NCBI GenBank assembly: GCA_916613615.1
Contig: OU744725.1
Coordinates: forward strand, 56,485,075-56,549,074
Origin: Steromphala cineraria
Lineage: Eukaryota; Mollusca; Gastropoda; Trochida; Trochidae
DNA: 64,000 bases
Direction: 5' to 3'
Below, piece after piece: positions 50,988-62,940 of this stretch (position 1 is the stretch's first letter; every line of letters starts with the position of its first letter). The notes beneath the pieces were generated by a model. That model did not search any database, was not told the DNA's origin, and was given only the letters and a program-made list of their open reading frames with translations. The position numbers and the translations under genes are program-made.

Positions 50988-53478
50988 TAAAACAGTATGA
51001 ATGGTAAAATCACATTTTACAAAATATCTGTACTACCCGACCCTGAGAGTTAAATGGCTATTGACAACTTAAAGCATTCCATTAATCATTCTTTTGCACT
51101 GTACGTTGACCAAGAGAAATAAACGACGTGAGAAAGTAATACTATTGTGGACTGGACTTTGGGTTGTTATGGATAGGGATCATTTTTAGTTTTGAAAATC
51201 AAATTTCACTTAATGGAGGGAATATGTTACAAATTGGGTAAATTTTAAGTATTTATGACTTCTAGACAATTATTTCCTTTCGTGTAACATTTGCTCTTAA
51301 AGAGGTCATTTTCAATGTGAAATCAAATTTCCATAGCATAACGCAAATAGGTGATCGTTTTCAAAATTGGTAAACTCATTTTCTTTTTGTTAAAAGTTTG
51401 TGGTCCTTGGTCAATTTCATTTCATGTCAAACCTCACATATACTTGGGTAAATACTTTAAATAGCTTATTCTCCCCGCTTGATGTTAAATGTTTTAATGT
51501 GTGATTAGTTTCATTTAAAAATCAAATTTCACATAATTGAGGGTTACAAATTACAGAATAGGTCAAGTTTCAAGGGCTTCATGATTTATTAACAAGAATT
51601 TCATGCGTTTGAGAAAAGTATTGATGGTTTGAATTTGGATCACTTAAATTTATGCTCCTTGAAACTTTTTATAAAGGTCATAAACTTTAATAGGAATAGT
51701 TTGAGATTATGAATAAAGAATTATGACTTCAAGGACCTTTGATCTGGGTTTTTAAGAGATATTGTTAAATTGAGGGGTTGATCGTGAACAGTAAAATAGG
51801 AACATATCAACTCATCACATTTTCATAAAGATAAGATGCAAATTTTAGATTGATATTTCAAAAATATAATTTATCTTACTCCACATTTTAGAAACAGAAG
51901 AAATAAGATAAAATGGATTTGGAAAATCAAAATTTGGATATGGAAAAGATAGTTTCTTAAAAAGTAAGCATTAGTCTATAAAATTTACAAAGAAAGCACG
52001 ACAAAAGACTCTTCAACTAGTGTTTTGTTCACAAAGAAATCAATTTCACAACAAAAACAACCTTCAAAGATAAACAAACTGGCTTGTCGATTTAGAAAGC
52101 CTATGGATTTTTGGGCCTCTGACAAAGTAAACAATACAAGTTTTTATAACTAAACAAATATAAACTTTGAAGACAAGAAAGAACGGTTATTATTTGACAC
52201 ATGTTTGAGAACCTTTCATCGTGCATTATAAGGATCAACAGGGAACTGTAAACTCATTTGAAATCTTTAACATGAAACTTGGGATAAACAGTCCATGGCT
52301 TTGTTAATGTGGTTCCTGAGTTTTTAGTTAGAATGTTTTTTAAAACTTAATGTATTTCCGTAGAATACTCTTATGTTTTTCTTGGAAAAATACATGTTTT
52401 AACATCTATTTGGATATTTCTTTTAAATGATAGTAAGAAACCTTTGGCAAAGGTAGATTTTGTAAATTGATAGTGTGGATATTCCAATTTTAAGTGTGCT
52501 TGTGAATCTAGGCCATTTTCAACATGTTGTGTAAAAACATATTATACTTACTTCTTAACAATGGTAATCATATGTTAGAAAATGGATTTGTATAAAAAAT
52601 TAATTATTAAGTTTGTTGATAAAGGAAAAGAAGCTTTGGATCTTCGCACAAAATGTTCTATACTGTCAACACATGTAAGAATCGTCATATTTCACGACTA
52701 CTTGTCATTCATGGTGTCAATTTCATATCTTGTATAACAGTGTGTTTTGACATATGTTTGTGACTGCCATGAAATATGTGACTGATTATATCTACAAAGT
52801 ATAAATAAGACACAAAAAAGCCAATATTTGGTTTTCTTTTGTATTTTCACTTGGAAATGACCTTCAATGACTTGATAAGTATTCTAAAGTTTGCAGTAGT
52901 TCTGCAACTTTTAAATATTTTGAAATCTAGTTTTGTAAATAACTCAAAACAAACAATGCAACCATGGGTCTCAAATATGATAAAACAGTTAATAGTGAAC
53001 CTTTATCACTTATATCACATGGATATATACACAATGTTATAAAATAGTAATTTATTAAGTAGCATGTTGCAACAAGTTATACAAAGTAATCATTCAGCAA
53101 TATGCTGAATTGTACAAATATTGTTTCCTCATATATAACCTACAGTTATTTCAGTTATCAACTTATTACTTTACAATACAGGCATTTTACTTTTAGATGA
53201 AGACTTTTACTTCATAATATCATTTTTCTTTTATGTTCTAGAAGACAAATAGTTATACTATTTTCAAACAATCAAATACCGTCACAGGAAATATAAAACA
53301 AATCGACGTGGTTTCCCACCAAAACCATTTATCGATTTTATGAAGGCGCCCTGATCGAAAACCGTTCAATTCAAATCCACTACCTCAATAACACAATACA
53401 CAGACGAAATGAATTAGCAATGGGGTGCTGTAAGCGTTTGACTGCAAACTAAACAATCACAAAAGATAAACAACTTAC
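50988..53478. other. No gene recognised; intron start of the NHS-like gene
   Basis: AT-rich sequence. Weak direct similarity exists between about 51,190-51,320 and 51,510-51,600 (AAATCAAATTTCAC.TAAT.GAGGG). The 200 bases next to the exon contain several CpGs but no second exon was seen. Confidence 0.4.
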
Positions 53479-53761
53479 GTATTTTCACTTTCCTTGAATC
53501 CAATTTGTTCACATGGTCTTTCACTCTTGTCAACTTTTCATTAATCTTTTCCGTTTTTTCGAAAACTTTTTGACACTCTTCTGCCAAGTCGCAAAAAAGG
53601 TCGTCCGCATGTCGCACGAGACTTGCCAGTTGATATAACGCTCCAAGAACGGTGTTATGAGAAACCGCAAGTTCGGCAGATAAAGGCTCCTCATGTTGTT
53701 CAGGGTGCAATGCTTTCCTACCCAACTTCTGAGGTTCAACGATTCGGTTTGGTAACGGCAT
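53479..53761 (-). CDS. First coding exon of an NHS/GUK-holder family protein (WAVE-homology domain); partial gene
   Basis: The frame starts at the ATG at 53,761 (MPLPNRIVEPQ...) and gives 94 residues plus one base before a donor read on the minus strand as ATAC|GTAAGT (GT at 53,478-53,477), so the intron is phase 1. An in-frame TAA at 53,791-53,789 lies upstream, and the codons between it and this ATG contain no other ATG, which fixes the start. Residues 1-11 match the family opening M-P-x-x-(K/R)-R-x-V-E-P-Q. Residues about 33-86 form a predicted amphipathic helix containing QLASLVRHADDLF, the core of the WAVE-homology domain shared by NHS, NHSL1/2, insect GUK-holder and WAVE/SCAR. Known family members bind the WAVE/Abi/HSPC300 complex and regulate actin at the leading edge and cell junctions. 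RIVEPQ and the KLDSRKVKI ending fit NHS/GUK-holder better than WAVE itself. The family's next exon usually opens with a proline codon, which suits the split codon C|.. here. No later exon was recognised. Confidence 0.85.
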
Positions 53762-54070
53762 GGTACAAGTTATCTCCAAATTTCTCCATTATTTCGTAAA
53801 TCCATTTCGTGAAAACGATCCCAGCGAACCACTCTTTACCGTGTCGCCATGATATGAACACACGTAGCTGTTCCACCAACTAAACTCACGCCCGCCGTTA
53901 GGAAAAGGAGGTGTGGTTACCACAGGTAATCATGACCTGAATAACTTCCGTTCGTCCAATGCTTTGTTTCGCCATTGCAAGGGAGGCAACTGCTGTTAAT
54001 ATTTGTTCTACAGGTAGACAGGCAAGGTGTTGTATATTTCAACGCGTCTGCACGAGATATACGTGAAAGC
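53762..54070 (-). promoter_or_regulatory. Probable promoter/5'UTR of the NHS-like gene
   Basis: This stretch directly upstream of the start codon is clearly richer in CpG than the rest of the window, with CpGs clustered around 53,805-53,850, 53,890-53,905, 53,945-53,975 and 54,040-54,075. It has a CCAAT box in inverted orientation relative to the gene at about 53,955. No TATA box in a convincing place was seen, so a dispersed CpG-type promoter is inferred. The exact transcription start and any upstream non-coding exon cannot be set from sequence alone. Confidence 0.45.
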
Positions 54071-55426
54071 CGACTAGCATGCTTTACTCTCTTGAATTAA
54101 TGCAATTCTAATTTCTCATTTCGTAATTGTTGTGTTTATGAAAGGACACATGAGACAAAGTTTGAGAGTTTTGAAGCGCATCCCTTTCCGTCCCAACCGT
54201 TTATTGAACAGACCAATCATATGCCAGTATTTTATTGATTGATTGCTATTTATAGAACATGACTTTTCAAACAATCTGATCTTAGAAGCTTGATTCGTGG
54301 GCGCTCAAATCGTGCTTCAACAACGGTAGGCCGTGGGCTTTTTGTCTGTTGTGAAATACAACCCACGATAAGAAAAATAAACTGATATTATTTTTTTAAC
54401 AGATACTTTACGACTTATATCGATGTTATGTCAAGTCACGATCTATAAGGTTTTGCAGTGTTATCAAGTTTTAGAATTTTTTTTTAGAATAGCGTTTTCA
54501 AACATCGTTGGAATGTTATCAATGAAGAAGTTTAGAAAAATTACTTACAACTTAGAAATATTCTTCTTCCTATTTCAAAATAGCATCTTATGATGATATC
54601 AAGGTAAAACGTGTTTGAAATTATAATTTTATAGAAATTTTGCAGTTACCGATATCTGAATTTTTAATGTTTGTTAATTACAACAAATGATATATGAACA
54701 TTTATAATACAACACTATTTGTTCTTATAACTTATCTTGTTTTATCCATTTTTAAATTTTCATATGTAATCGATGTAAGAATCTTTTTATTAATTATATT
54801 AGTTTCCTGAAGATAAGTTTAAACTTTTATGTAACTTTTAAGTATGACAAACGAAATGTCTTTTAAGTATATGATATGAACAAGCGAAACATTATGCATG
54901 TTAAAAATATTTAATCGTATTCTGTGTGTTTCCCTAAACGAAATTTCTTTCATATTTCCCTGATAAAATAAAATCACTCATTTCACGTCATTCCGTTGTA
55001 TGTTCCCTGAAATAAACAAGGAAGTTACTTAACAACATTAACCGAGCGATTCATGCCTTGTGATTGTATATTGACAGGTGCCCTCAATGTCATCATGTCA
55101 ATCTATTCACACTTGAAACTGTAGTTGTCATCCATTATCACCTTCTGCACGATATTCTCGTGCACTTGACATCTGCATGCGGAGAAGGCTTTTCACGTGC
55201 GGTAAATGTTAATTTCAGATCGTCAGCTGGGCATTTTCATTGGTCAGAAATTAACATGGTTGTGTAAATTCAGTGCATGGTAAGAGCAAGTCATTTAGAC
55301 ACGTTTTGATTAATTGGTTTGTGACTAAATTTATTTCATGTAAAATGGAGTACAAAACAAAAGTGATATAAACATTGGTACTCTTTTCCTGTTGATTTCG
55401 GTGAGCAGGAAAGAACTAAAACATAA
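54071..55426. other. Upstream flank of the NHS-like gene; no gene recognised
   Basis: AT-rich except for 55,035-55,260, which is less so and contains a short palindrome TGCACGA-TATTC-TCGTGCA (55,146-55,164), TTCACGTGCGG and GACAGGTGCC. This could be an upstream regulatory element, but that is only a guess. Confidence 0.3.
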
Positions 55427-55557
55427 ACTTACATAACATGATAGTATTCATTGTGGCAACTTTTGTAATAGTAAATTAGTAAGTTCAAAGTTCAAAAGAA
55501 CTTACTAATTTACTATTACAAAAGTTGCCACAATGAATACTATCATGTTATGTAAGT
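55427..55557. repeat. Perfect 60-bp inverted repeat with 11-bp spacer
   Basis: 55,427-55,486 (ACTTACATAACATGATAGTA ... TAGTAAGTTC) is the exact reverse complement of 55,498-55,557, with spacer AAAGTTCAAAA. No mismatch was found in 60 bases. It would form a long hairpin in RNA or a cruciform in DNA. It has no TIR/TSD signature. It is either a very recent inverted duplication, a hairpin RNA source or a fold-back artefact of sequencing. Confidence 0.95.
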
Positions 55558-58500
55558 ATATAATTTTAGTAAATTAGTAAAAAGGTAACATTTATAATGT
55601 AGGCCTTAAATATTTACAAAGTCGTTTTGGTTTTAAATTAGTAAGATATGACAGGATTGAAAATATCTGATTTTCGTGATGATTGTTGGATCGGCAGGCT
55701 AATTTAGTTCTAATTACATATTATCATCTTCAATATTTCCTGATCTCCCAAATCATGTATTAAGATTGTGAACAGTTTCCCTTATCTTTATATAAGCCAC
55801 AACTTATTTCATGACACTCTCGAAAAAGGTTGTTAAAATCAATGCATTTTAAATGAAACGAAATTGAAAAGTGACATCAATTTAGCAATCTACAAAGAAA
55901 TTAATCCGTGTTTGACACAAATCGTGTCAGTAGACAATGCTGGATTATAGAAACAGATTAATTTGCTTTCATAAGAAACAACTTACCATCGCCCATGGCG
56001 AAATGTTTTGATTAAAACCAACGCAAAGCGTGTCAAAAACAAGACCCGAATTAAAACAGATTAATTACAATGAGCCAACAAAAATGTGGTAACGAGACAA
56101 CTTTGAAGAGGTTAAAATGTTATTCTACAGCAGGACTGCCCATTGTTTTCAACTGATTGTTTTCACGTCTGTGTTGACACCATTATAACGAAATGACGTC
56201 AGGAAATTTCAGACGAATCTTATTTAAACTACGAAATTGGCATGTATGCACTATATAATTATAGCAATAACTGACGAAAACCTGATTGAGCTGATTAAAA
56301 TACATATGATAATCAAAGGATTTAAACGTCACACAATTTCCTATAGGTTATTCTTTCTACCATGCGGAATAAATGTCAGGCATAGTTTTTGTCTTGTTTT
56401 ATTCCAGGTGGAATGTCACGCGACAGAATGTGCAATGAAAGATCTTTTTATAATAGTATATCAATTGTAATGTACCTTTGGGCATGCAAATTACGTGTGT
56501 GTATTGTTTAGGTCTCCGAAACTTTTATTTTATTTAAATGTTCTTTTCGTCTTAGGTCAACTTTGCAATCAGAGCTCTTTCTCTCCGGTTACTTTGCCTA
56601 AAGTTGTATTGGTAGTTTGATAGTAAAATCTTACCTATGTACTCCTTTCAATTGAATTCATTGGCTTGACCATCATGTCTTATGATTCTATGTAATAAAG
56701 TCAAGTGTTGTGGACTAAATCAATCTGAATAAATTTAGATCAACAGGCTTTTATTAACAAATATGGAACTGACGACCTGGATTTTTTTAGATTCGGGTTT
56801 AGTTGAATTGTCAATCACGCAAAGAATAAACAAACAATATTTGCACATCTGGACAGATATCATGTCGTTTTCAACCTAAAGATATATGACGATTTACGTA
56901 ATGAGAATCTATTCGATTTTTTTCTTCTCAAACTATTGATTTAACAGCATCAATTCCACATACGATTTCCTTATATTTATAAATATTATATATAGTTATT
57001 TATTCCAAGTTCCTATCAACCAATGGGCATTCAATCGTTATTAATTCCACCCATTGAGTGCGACCTTAAAATCCATATACTTGTAGAGATTAAAATATAA
57101 TTTAGTTCATTAAGTAAGTTTGGTTACTTGTATATAGTGGACTGTTTGCCTAATTGTTTTAAAGTTTAACATGTTTTTAAATAGTTTTATTTATATTTGT
57201 TTAATTCCTTATACGACATAGATTATGTCGAAACAAATGTTTTCATCAAAAGAAAATGGATTAAACAGATTGACAACGGGAAAAATCGGAAAGGAAAACA
57301 ATAAGCTTGCGATCTCAGTTTCCGAAATATAGATCACGTGTTTTCAAAATAAGTATATTCATTCAAAGAATAACATTTGTAGATCCATATGAAAACGTAT
57401 TCACTTTCTTGCAAACAAAATCAAGAGAGATACTATTGATACCAATTTGTTGACGCCTTTTCTTTCATCATCCATGTATGTCAAAGATAACCTGAAAGGA
57501 CAAATTTCCAAATGCACGTGCGTTGCATGAAGTTGTCCAGGTGACCGAAATGACCAGCGGTCTTGTAAATACTGACCGGTAGTTCATTACAGTCCATCGA
57601 TAATCCGATCATACGTACGTGACAAATTTTTACTTTCCCATTTGGCTTTGTACGTTTAATATTTTCATATATAATACATACCCGTTAAAGTCACGTTCGT
57701 CGACGAAGTATATTGTGTTGCTCTCTTTGTAAATATCGTTCTATGTTTACCTTTGGTGTATGTATTATCTTTCATAAGAGAGGGATCGTCTCAAAAGATA
57801 AATCGACAAATTCTAAAAGCAATGGTCTGATATATTTATAGAATAAATACTCTTCACAAAATATTAAGCAACATGAAAAACTTGGAATATTTGCATCTCA
57901 TCTAATATGCATGTTGGTTGGTTTGGGTGTTGTGTTCAAGCAATTTGAACAGTGAAAAGATTTAAGGTTATTCTACAATCATTATTTCTTTAGAATGTAA
58001 CTTATTCTAAACAAAAATCCTTGATGCTTATTTTTGTGTTAAGAGCATAGGAATACATTTACAATTCGCCATGTGTGGTATTTGACACATGTGAAGTTTT
58101 GATTGGTTTTAGCACTTTTGCACCAAGTTTCGTCTGGTCATAGGGCGTATCTCAGAAAATGTTTATTTCTCTTCTCTACTAATAATTTTATGCCATTTTA
58201 ATAGAGATTTAAAAAAAATAAAAGTGAAACCTATCACAACTCCTTTTATCAAGAGACTTCACGAAATCATCTGTAATATAGTTTGGAAACTCGGGTTAAA
58301 ATTGATCGAGGCAAAAGTCAGTTGTGTACACATGTGCACATATAGAAAAGAGGACACCGCTTATGTTTAACCATATGGGTGATTATGCTTGTAACAGCTC
58401 CGAAGAGGTATACAGTTTTTTACAATGGTTCTTGTCGATCCTATTACTTTTAATTGTATTTTAATTGTATTTTATTTGTAATTTATTTGTATGCTGTTAT

Positions 58501-58868
58501 TGAAACAAATACTAAGTAACGCTCTTAGATGTCTCACGAAGTATACATAAGATAAATTTGGGATTTCATGACTGCATGCATGCACAATATGTCATGTCGT
58601 TGTCACATTTAAATGGTTTAAAGTGTAGGCATTAGTGGCGACTTCATTGCACTGTTGAAAGTGTCAACGGCTGAAATAAATACTACCTAAAATTAAGAAA
58701 ATATCTTCAGTTGTATGTCAGTCTTTCGTCATTGGTACATGCAAGAGTTGTTTGATATAAGAACTATTACAAACTTTCTCATGCTGTCAATATCAATCCA
58801 AATCTGATTGATAGCATAATGTATTTCCAAATAGGAAAAATAACACCAAGCGGAGAAGTCAGTCAGAC
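55558..58868. other. No gene recognised
   Basis: AT-rich intergenic-type sequence. The palindrome's edge motif GTAAATTAGTAA recurs at 55,568 (GTAAATTAGTAAAAAGG). No exon, RNA gene or element was recognised. Confidence 0.4.
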
Positions 58869-59208
58869 AGAAGATCTTATTCATGTCTCACTCGTATATA
58901 CAAATGTAAATTAAAAAAATACAGATTGGTAAAACTACGACCAGAAGATCTTATTCATGTCTCACTCGTATATACAAATGTAAATAAAAAAATAAAAATG
59001 TAAATAAAAAAATACAGATTGGTAAAACTACGACCAGAAGATCTTATTCATGTCTCACTTGTATATACAAATGTAAATAAAAAAATACAAATGTAAATAA
59101 AAAAATACAGATTGGTAAAACTACGACCAGAAGATCTTATTCATGTCTCAATCGTATATACAAATGTAAATATAAAAAAAAATACAGATTGGTAAAACTA
59201 CGACCAGT
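58869..59208 (+). repeat. Tandem repeat, four units of 74-93 bp
   Basis: CAGAAGATCTTATTCATGTC starts at 58,868, 58,942, 59,035 and 59,128, and each unit ends with ATTGGTAAAACTACGACCAG. The longer units contain an extra internal ATGTAAATAAAAAAATA duplication. Confidence 0.95.
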
Positions 59209-59383
59209 CGCTCAGCGACAATATAACATTTTAAATTTACAAAATAAATGCTAAGAGAATGTCAACAGAATACAATGTGGGAACCTTTCAACAATTGATA
59301 ACGTTCATTGGTTATCCTAGTGGCATTTGAATCTATTTTTTCTTTTAAGAATTAAATTTTCAAATTTGGAAAATATAAACGAA

Positions 59384-59855
59384 ATCCCAATTTTCAATCT
59401 TCGATTGCCATTCACTTATAAACCCACAGCTTCCGATGCCAGTTGTGGCTATTTTTTTCCTTTGCTGTTTTTGAAACACAGTCTATTCAGTAATTGTTTT
59501 AACCAAGAAATTGGTGCCTTTTTAAAACTAATAACTCGAAGTTAATGATCTTCATAGGCATTGAAATGGTAAGCGCAACTTTCAATCAAGGGTTTCAAGA
59601 AGAAAATGAGGATTGTCAACGCAGTTCAAATTTTCAATCGCCGGGGACCATTTACTTATAAACCCACAACTCCCGATGCCAGTTGTTGTTATTGACATTA
59701 TTTACTGTTTTTGAAAAATAATCTTTTTAGTATTTGTTTGAATTAAGAAATGAGTGCATTCTTTAAAACTCGAAATTAATGGTCTTCACAAGCATTTAAA
59801 TGGTAAGCTCAACTTTCAATCAACGGTTTCAAGCAGAAAATGGGGAGTGTCATTG
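59384..59855 (+). repeat. 240-bp tandem duplication
   Basis: ACTTATAAACCCACA(G/A)CT at 59,413 and 59,653, then CCGATGCCAGTTGT, TGTTTTTGAAA and AACTTTCAATCAA.GGTTTC, give two diverged copies in direct order. Confidence 0.85.
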
Positions 59856-61146
59856 TTAGGTTACAGCAACTGTGAATTCTTTACAATATTAGTATAGAAT
59901 TGAGTACAATTGGAAAGGAACAAACGAAAATAATAATATTGTCATCGTGACTATGGAGGATAGGGGATATTTTTCTCTTGTGTACTAATGTATATATACG
60001 ATAAATAAAGTATTTAGCACCCCGATAGAAAAGGATTATTAGTAAGCGGGAGATAATATTTGCGTGTGAATATATTTGTTCATATGATGTCCAAGGTATG
60101 TAAGCAATTCCAAGAAACAACCGTATGGACTTCAGAGATATAAAGCATCTTTGATCTGAAACACTTTGTCACGTTTCTTTTGATTTATACATCAACCTGA
60201 AAATTATAACCAGTAACTGTGAATCAAAGAGCAATTGTTTAGTCACGTATATTTTCGAAAATTTCTATTTTATGTTGTGGCATATTCTTCTTGTCCTATA
60301 TCTGGCATACTGAAACGGAGTGTTTAGGCACTGGTAACCATGGAAACATAATATTGCATTGTGTTCACACCTCAGCTGTATTTAATAAATATGATAATTT
60401 AAGGAAGAATCTTGAACTATCTTAACAGATTCAGATGAACAGTTTGTTAAAGTCACAGTGCCGATGACATGTAACACATTTAAGGAATCTTTAAATATTA
60501 GCACATATCCTAGGCATCAAAGTGAATTTTTTATTCCTCGGAGTTAATATGTTTGACGCTTAACGTTTTAAAACTCTTATATACAGTTAGGAATTCACAA
60601 TTGTCTAGTTTTGAGTTTTAGTGCATTCCACGTCATGAGAGATATTTTACGACCGCCTCAGTAAGTAATAAAACATTGAATATCTGTTCGACGAATGCCA
60701 TTGTTTCTATTAAAATAGCAACATTCCCACTTGTGGATGTTAATCCTTTAAAAACTTCAAATTTTCTGATTTTTTTAAAGAATCAAAACAAAATTAACGA
60801 AAGACACAACATACAAACAACAAATAGAACACAAAAACACAAAATATTCGATATTCATCCCTTCACCATGACATCTACACATAATAGTATAATTAGGATA
60901 TATTACTTAAAAAGGCATAAATTCAATCAAAATACCTCAGAAATAAATAAAATGAGTTTCTTTCAAAATGAAACTTTTATAAACTTTTAAATTTGTTCAT
61001 GGCAGCAAACTTACACAAAACGATTATCGATATTTTACAAGCGCATCAAACAAGTTTTGAAAAAGAGACGTGTAACTTCATTCAATACTAAACGAAATAT
61101 ATGTTAAAGTAAAGCTTTTGTTTGGCAATATATACAATAATCTTTT
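59856..61146. other. No gene recognised
   Basis: AT-rich. The 104-codon plus-strand frame at 60,676-60,990 has an Asn/Ile/Lys/Thr-rich composition expected of AT-rich chance frames. Confidence 0.4.
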
Positions 61147-61150
61147 TTAA

Positions 61151-61500
61151 AGGGGCAGTAGCACGTTTTTAGGGGGGAGATAAGGTGATGTCAGGAAAAT
61201 GAAAAGTAATGGTTCCAATTGTAAGACAATGTATTTAAACTAAATGAAGCAGTAATAATTCAAATAAAGAACGTAACGTTTAGCCATGCGATTATTTTTC
61301 CTACACAAAATGAATTAAAGGTGTTCACACAAAATGGCCGCCAATGAGTTTTATGTGAATCTTCATACTTTGTCCTCTGACTATGGATGATTGGCTTATG
61401 TAATGAGATTTCTGACACTGTCATAATAATACATATAGCATTAATTTACAATTATCAGTGAAATATTTAAAATAGAAAATTACAAAAAAACGTGCCCTTG
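61151..61500 (-). mobile_element. TTAA MITE, copy 5 (right end damaged)
   Basis: TTAA at 61,147-61,150 followed by AGGGGCAGTAGCACGTTTTT. The interior matches copy 2 (GGTGATGTCAGGAAAATGAA, CACAAAATGGCCGCCAATGA). The right end reads ACGTGCCCTTGAA, in which about seven bases of the inverse terminus are deleted. Confidence 0.85.
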
Positions 61501-62389
61501 AATGGCGATTGTTGTAAATCACAAATGATTGATTTGACCCTCAAACCACGTTATGCAGGGACATTAAATTCATAAAGGTATATTTTGTAACAAACTTTTC
61601 GTAATTACAATGTAGTTAAGACGTAGGAGGAGACATCTGCTATAAAGAGGAAGTAAATTTCTCCTCTGGTTTACCTTCATTTGCTTTCCGATAAAAAAAT
61701 ATCCTGCGCTTTCGATCCATGATGCTTTACGACAGAACATGTCAATATCATATCAATGTGCATTTCAGAGATTTTCCTCACTCTAATATGGAGTGTTTAG
61801 TTTAGCCATGTCATGCAGTTTATTTGTTCATTTGGGCATTTGAAGCTCGTTATCTTTACAGCAAACAGTTGTTTTCAGTTTGCTTTTGTGATTTACATGT
61901 AATGGGTATGCTAGAAGCTCTTCCTAGGTTCATGAGCGTCAAAAGGATTAATATAAAAAATAACACCTTTCATTCACTTTTCAGTTATTGGGTACTTTTA
62001 TCGTTGAAACGACAAAGAACATATTTGGTTTAAAACAGGGGTTTCTGCATTTCTGGGGAGTTTTTAATATGCATGACCTGATTTACCGGGAGAAAACGTC
62101 TTTTTACTCAATTAAAACTCAGTTTATACTACGTGTTGATTGTTAATGAAAATAAAATTAAAAAAGATCTAAGAATATATACAATAAACTTGTAGGATAA
62201 AAATATTTCTTTCAATCTTTTGACATCAGTACGCGACCCTCTACTGGACCTTTCTAGACTCAGTACAGGAGTGAAACGGATAATATTGAGGCTAGGTTTA
62301 CTTAGACTGTGTGCAATGGAAGCAGTCAACCAACATTATCACTGATGTATAAATGTTATGCTCCCGTATCTTACATATCTTATAACTTA
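61501..62389. other. No gene recognised
   Basis: AT-rich sequence with short chance frames only. Confidence 0.4.
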
Positions 62390-62940
62390 TATGCTATTTA
62401 TGTTATGTTGTGCTATGCAAAGTTGATAACGCTACGCCACACCATGATTTGATATCTACTATTTTGTGCTATGCTGTGCCACTTACGCTACGTTGTGCTA
62501 TGCTGTGCTATTTGTAATGTTGTCTATGTCATGCTATTTGCGCTACGTTGTGCAAAGGTATGCTATTTACGCCATATTGTGCTAAGCTATGCTATTACGC
62601 TATCTTTTGCTAAACTATAATGGTATTTACGCTATTTTCTGCTATATTATGCTATTTACGCTATGTTGTCGTGTGCTATGCTATTTAAGCTATTTTGTCG
62701 TGTGCTATGCTATTTACGCTATGTTGTCGTGTGCTATGCTATTTACGCTACGTGATGCTACGCTAAGTTGTTTACGTTATGTTGTCATGTGCTATGCTGT
62801 TTATGCTATGTTGTCCTATGCAATGCTACTTACGCTACATTGTTCTAAGCTATGTCATATACGCTATAATGTGCAATGCTATGCTTTTTATGTTGTGCTA
62901 TGCTACGTTGTGCGGTTCTATATTATCAATGCTACGTTGA
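62390..62940 (+). repeat. GCTATG-rich degenerate minisatellite, 29-bp and related periods
   Basis: Built from short words TGCTATGCTATTTACGCTA(T/C)G and TTGT. The clearest part has GTCGTGTG at 62,668, 62,697 and 62,726 (29-bp period). It leaves a 118-codon plus-strand frame (62,589-62,945) of monotonous Leu/Cys/Tyr/Ala composition, which is a by-product of the repeat. Confidence 0.85.

Larger units (their letters stand above)
1..53478 (-). other. Presumed first intron of the NHS-like gene (inferred extent)
   Basis: The exon at 53,761-53,479 ends in a consensus donor, so transcription should continue toward position 1. No matching acceptor plus second exon was recognised on the minus strand, and long first introns are typical of NHS genes, so the whole left part of the window may be intronic. 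Exons shorter than about 50 codons could have been missed. If so, the satellite and the transposons listed below lie inside a transcribed intron. Confidence 0.4.

Noticed and set aside
53414..53478. Reading the NHS-like frame through to the stop near 53,414
   Set aside because: The sequence beyond 53,479 runs through a consensus GTAAGT donor and loses all family similarity. It is intron.
53479..53761. WAVE/SCAR (WASF) gene instead of NHS
   Set aside because: WAVE proteins share the domain, but the RIVEPQ opening and the domain end fit NHS/GUK-holder better. A profile comparison would settle it.
53762..53779. Start upstream of MPLPNR at 53,779
   Set aside because: That codon is TTG, not ATG. 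The ATG at 53,761 matches the family N-terminus and has an in-frame stop upstream.
60676..60990. 104-codon plus-strand frame
   Set aside because: Asn/Ile/Lys/Thr-rich composition typical of AT-rich chance frames, with no known similarity.
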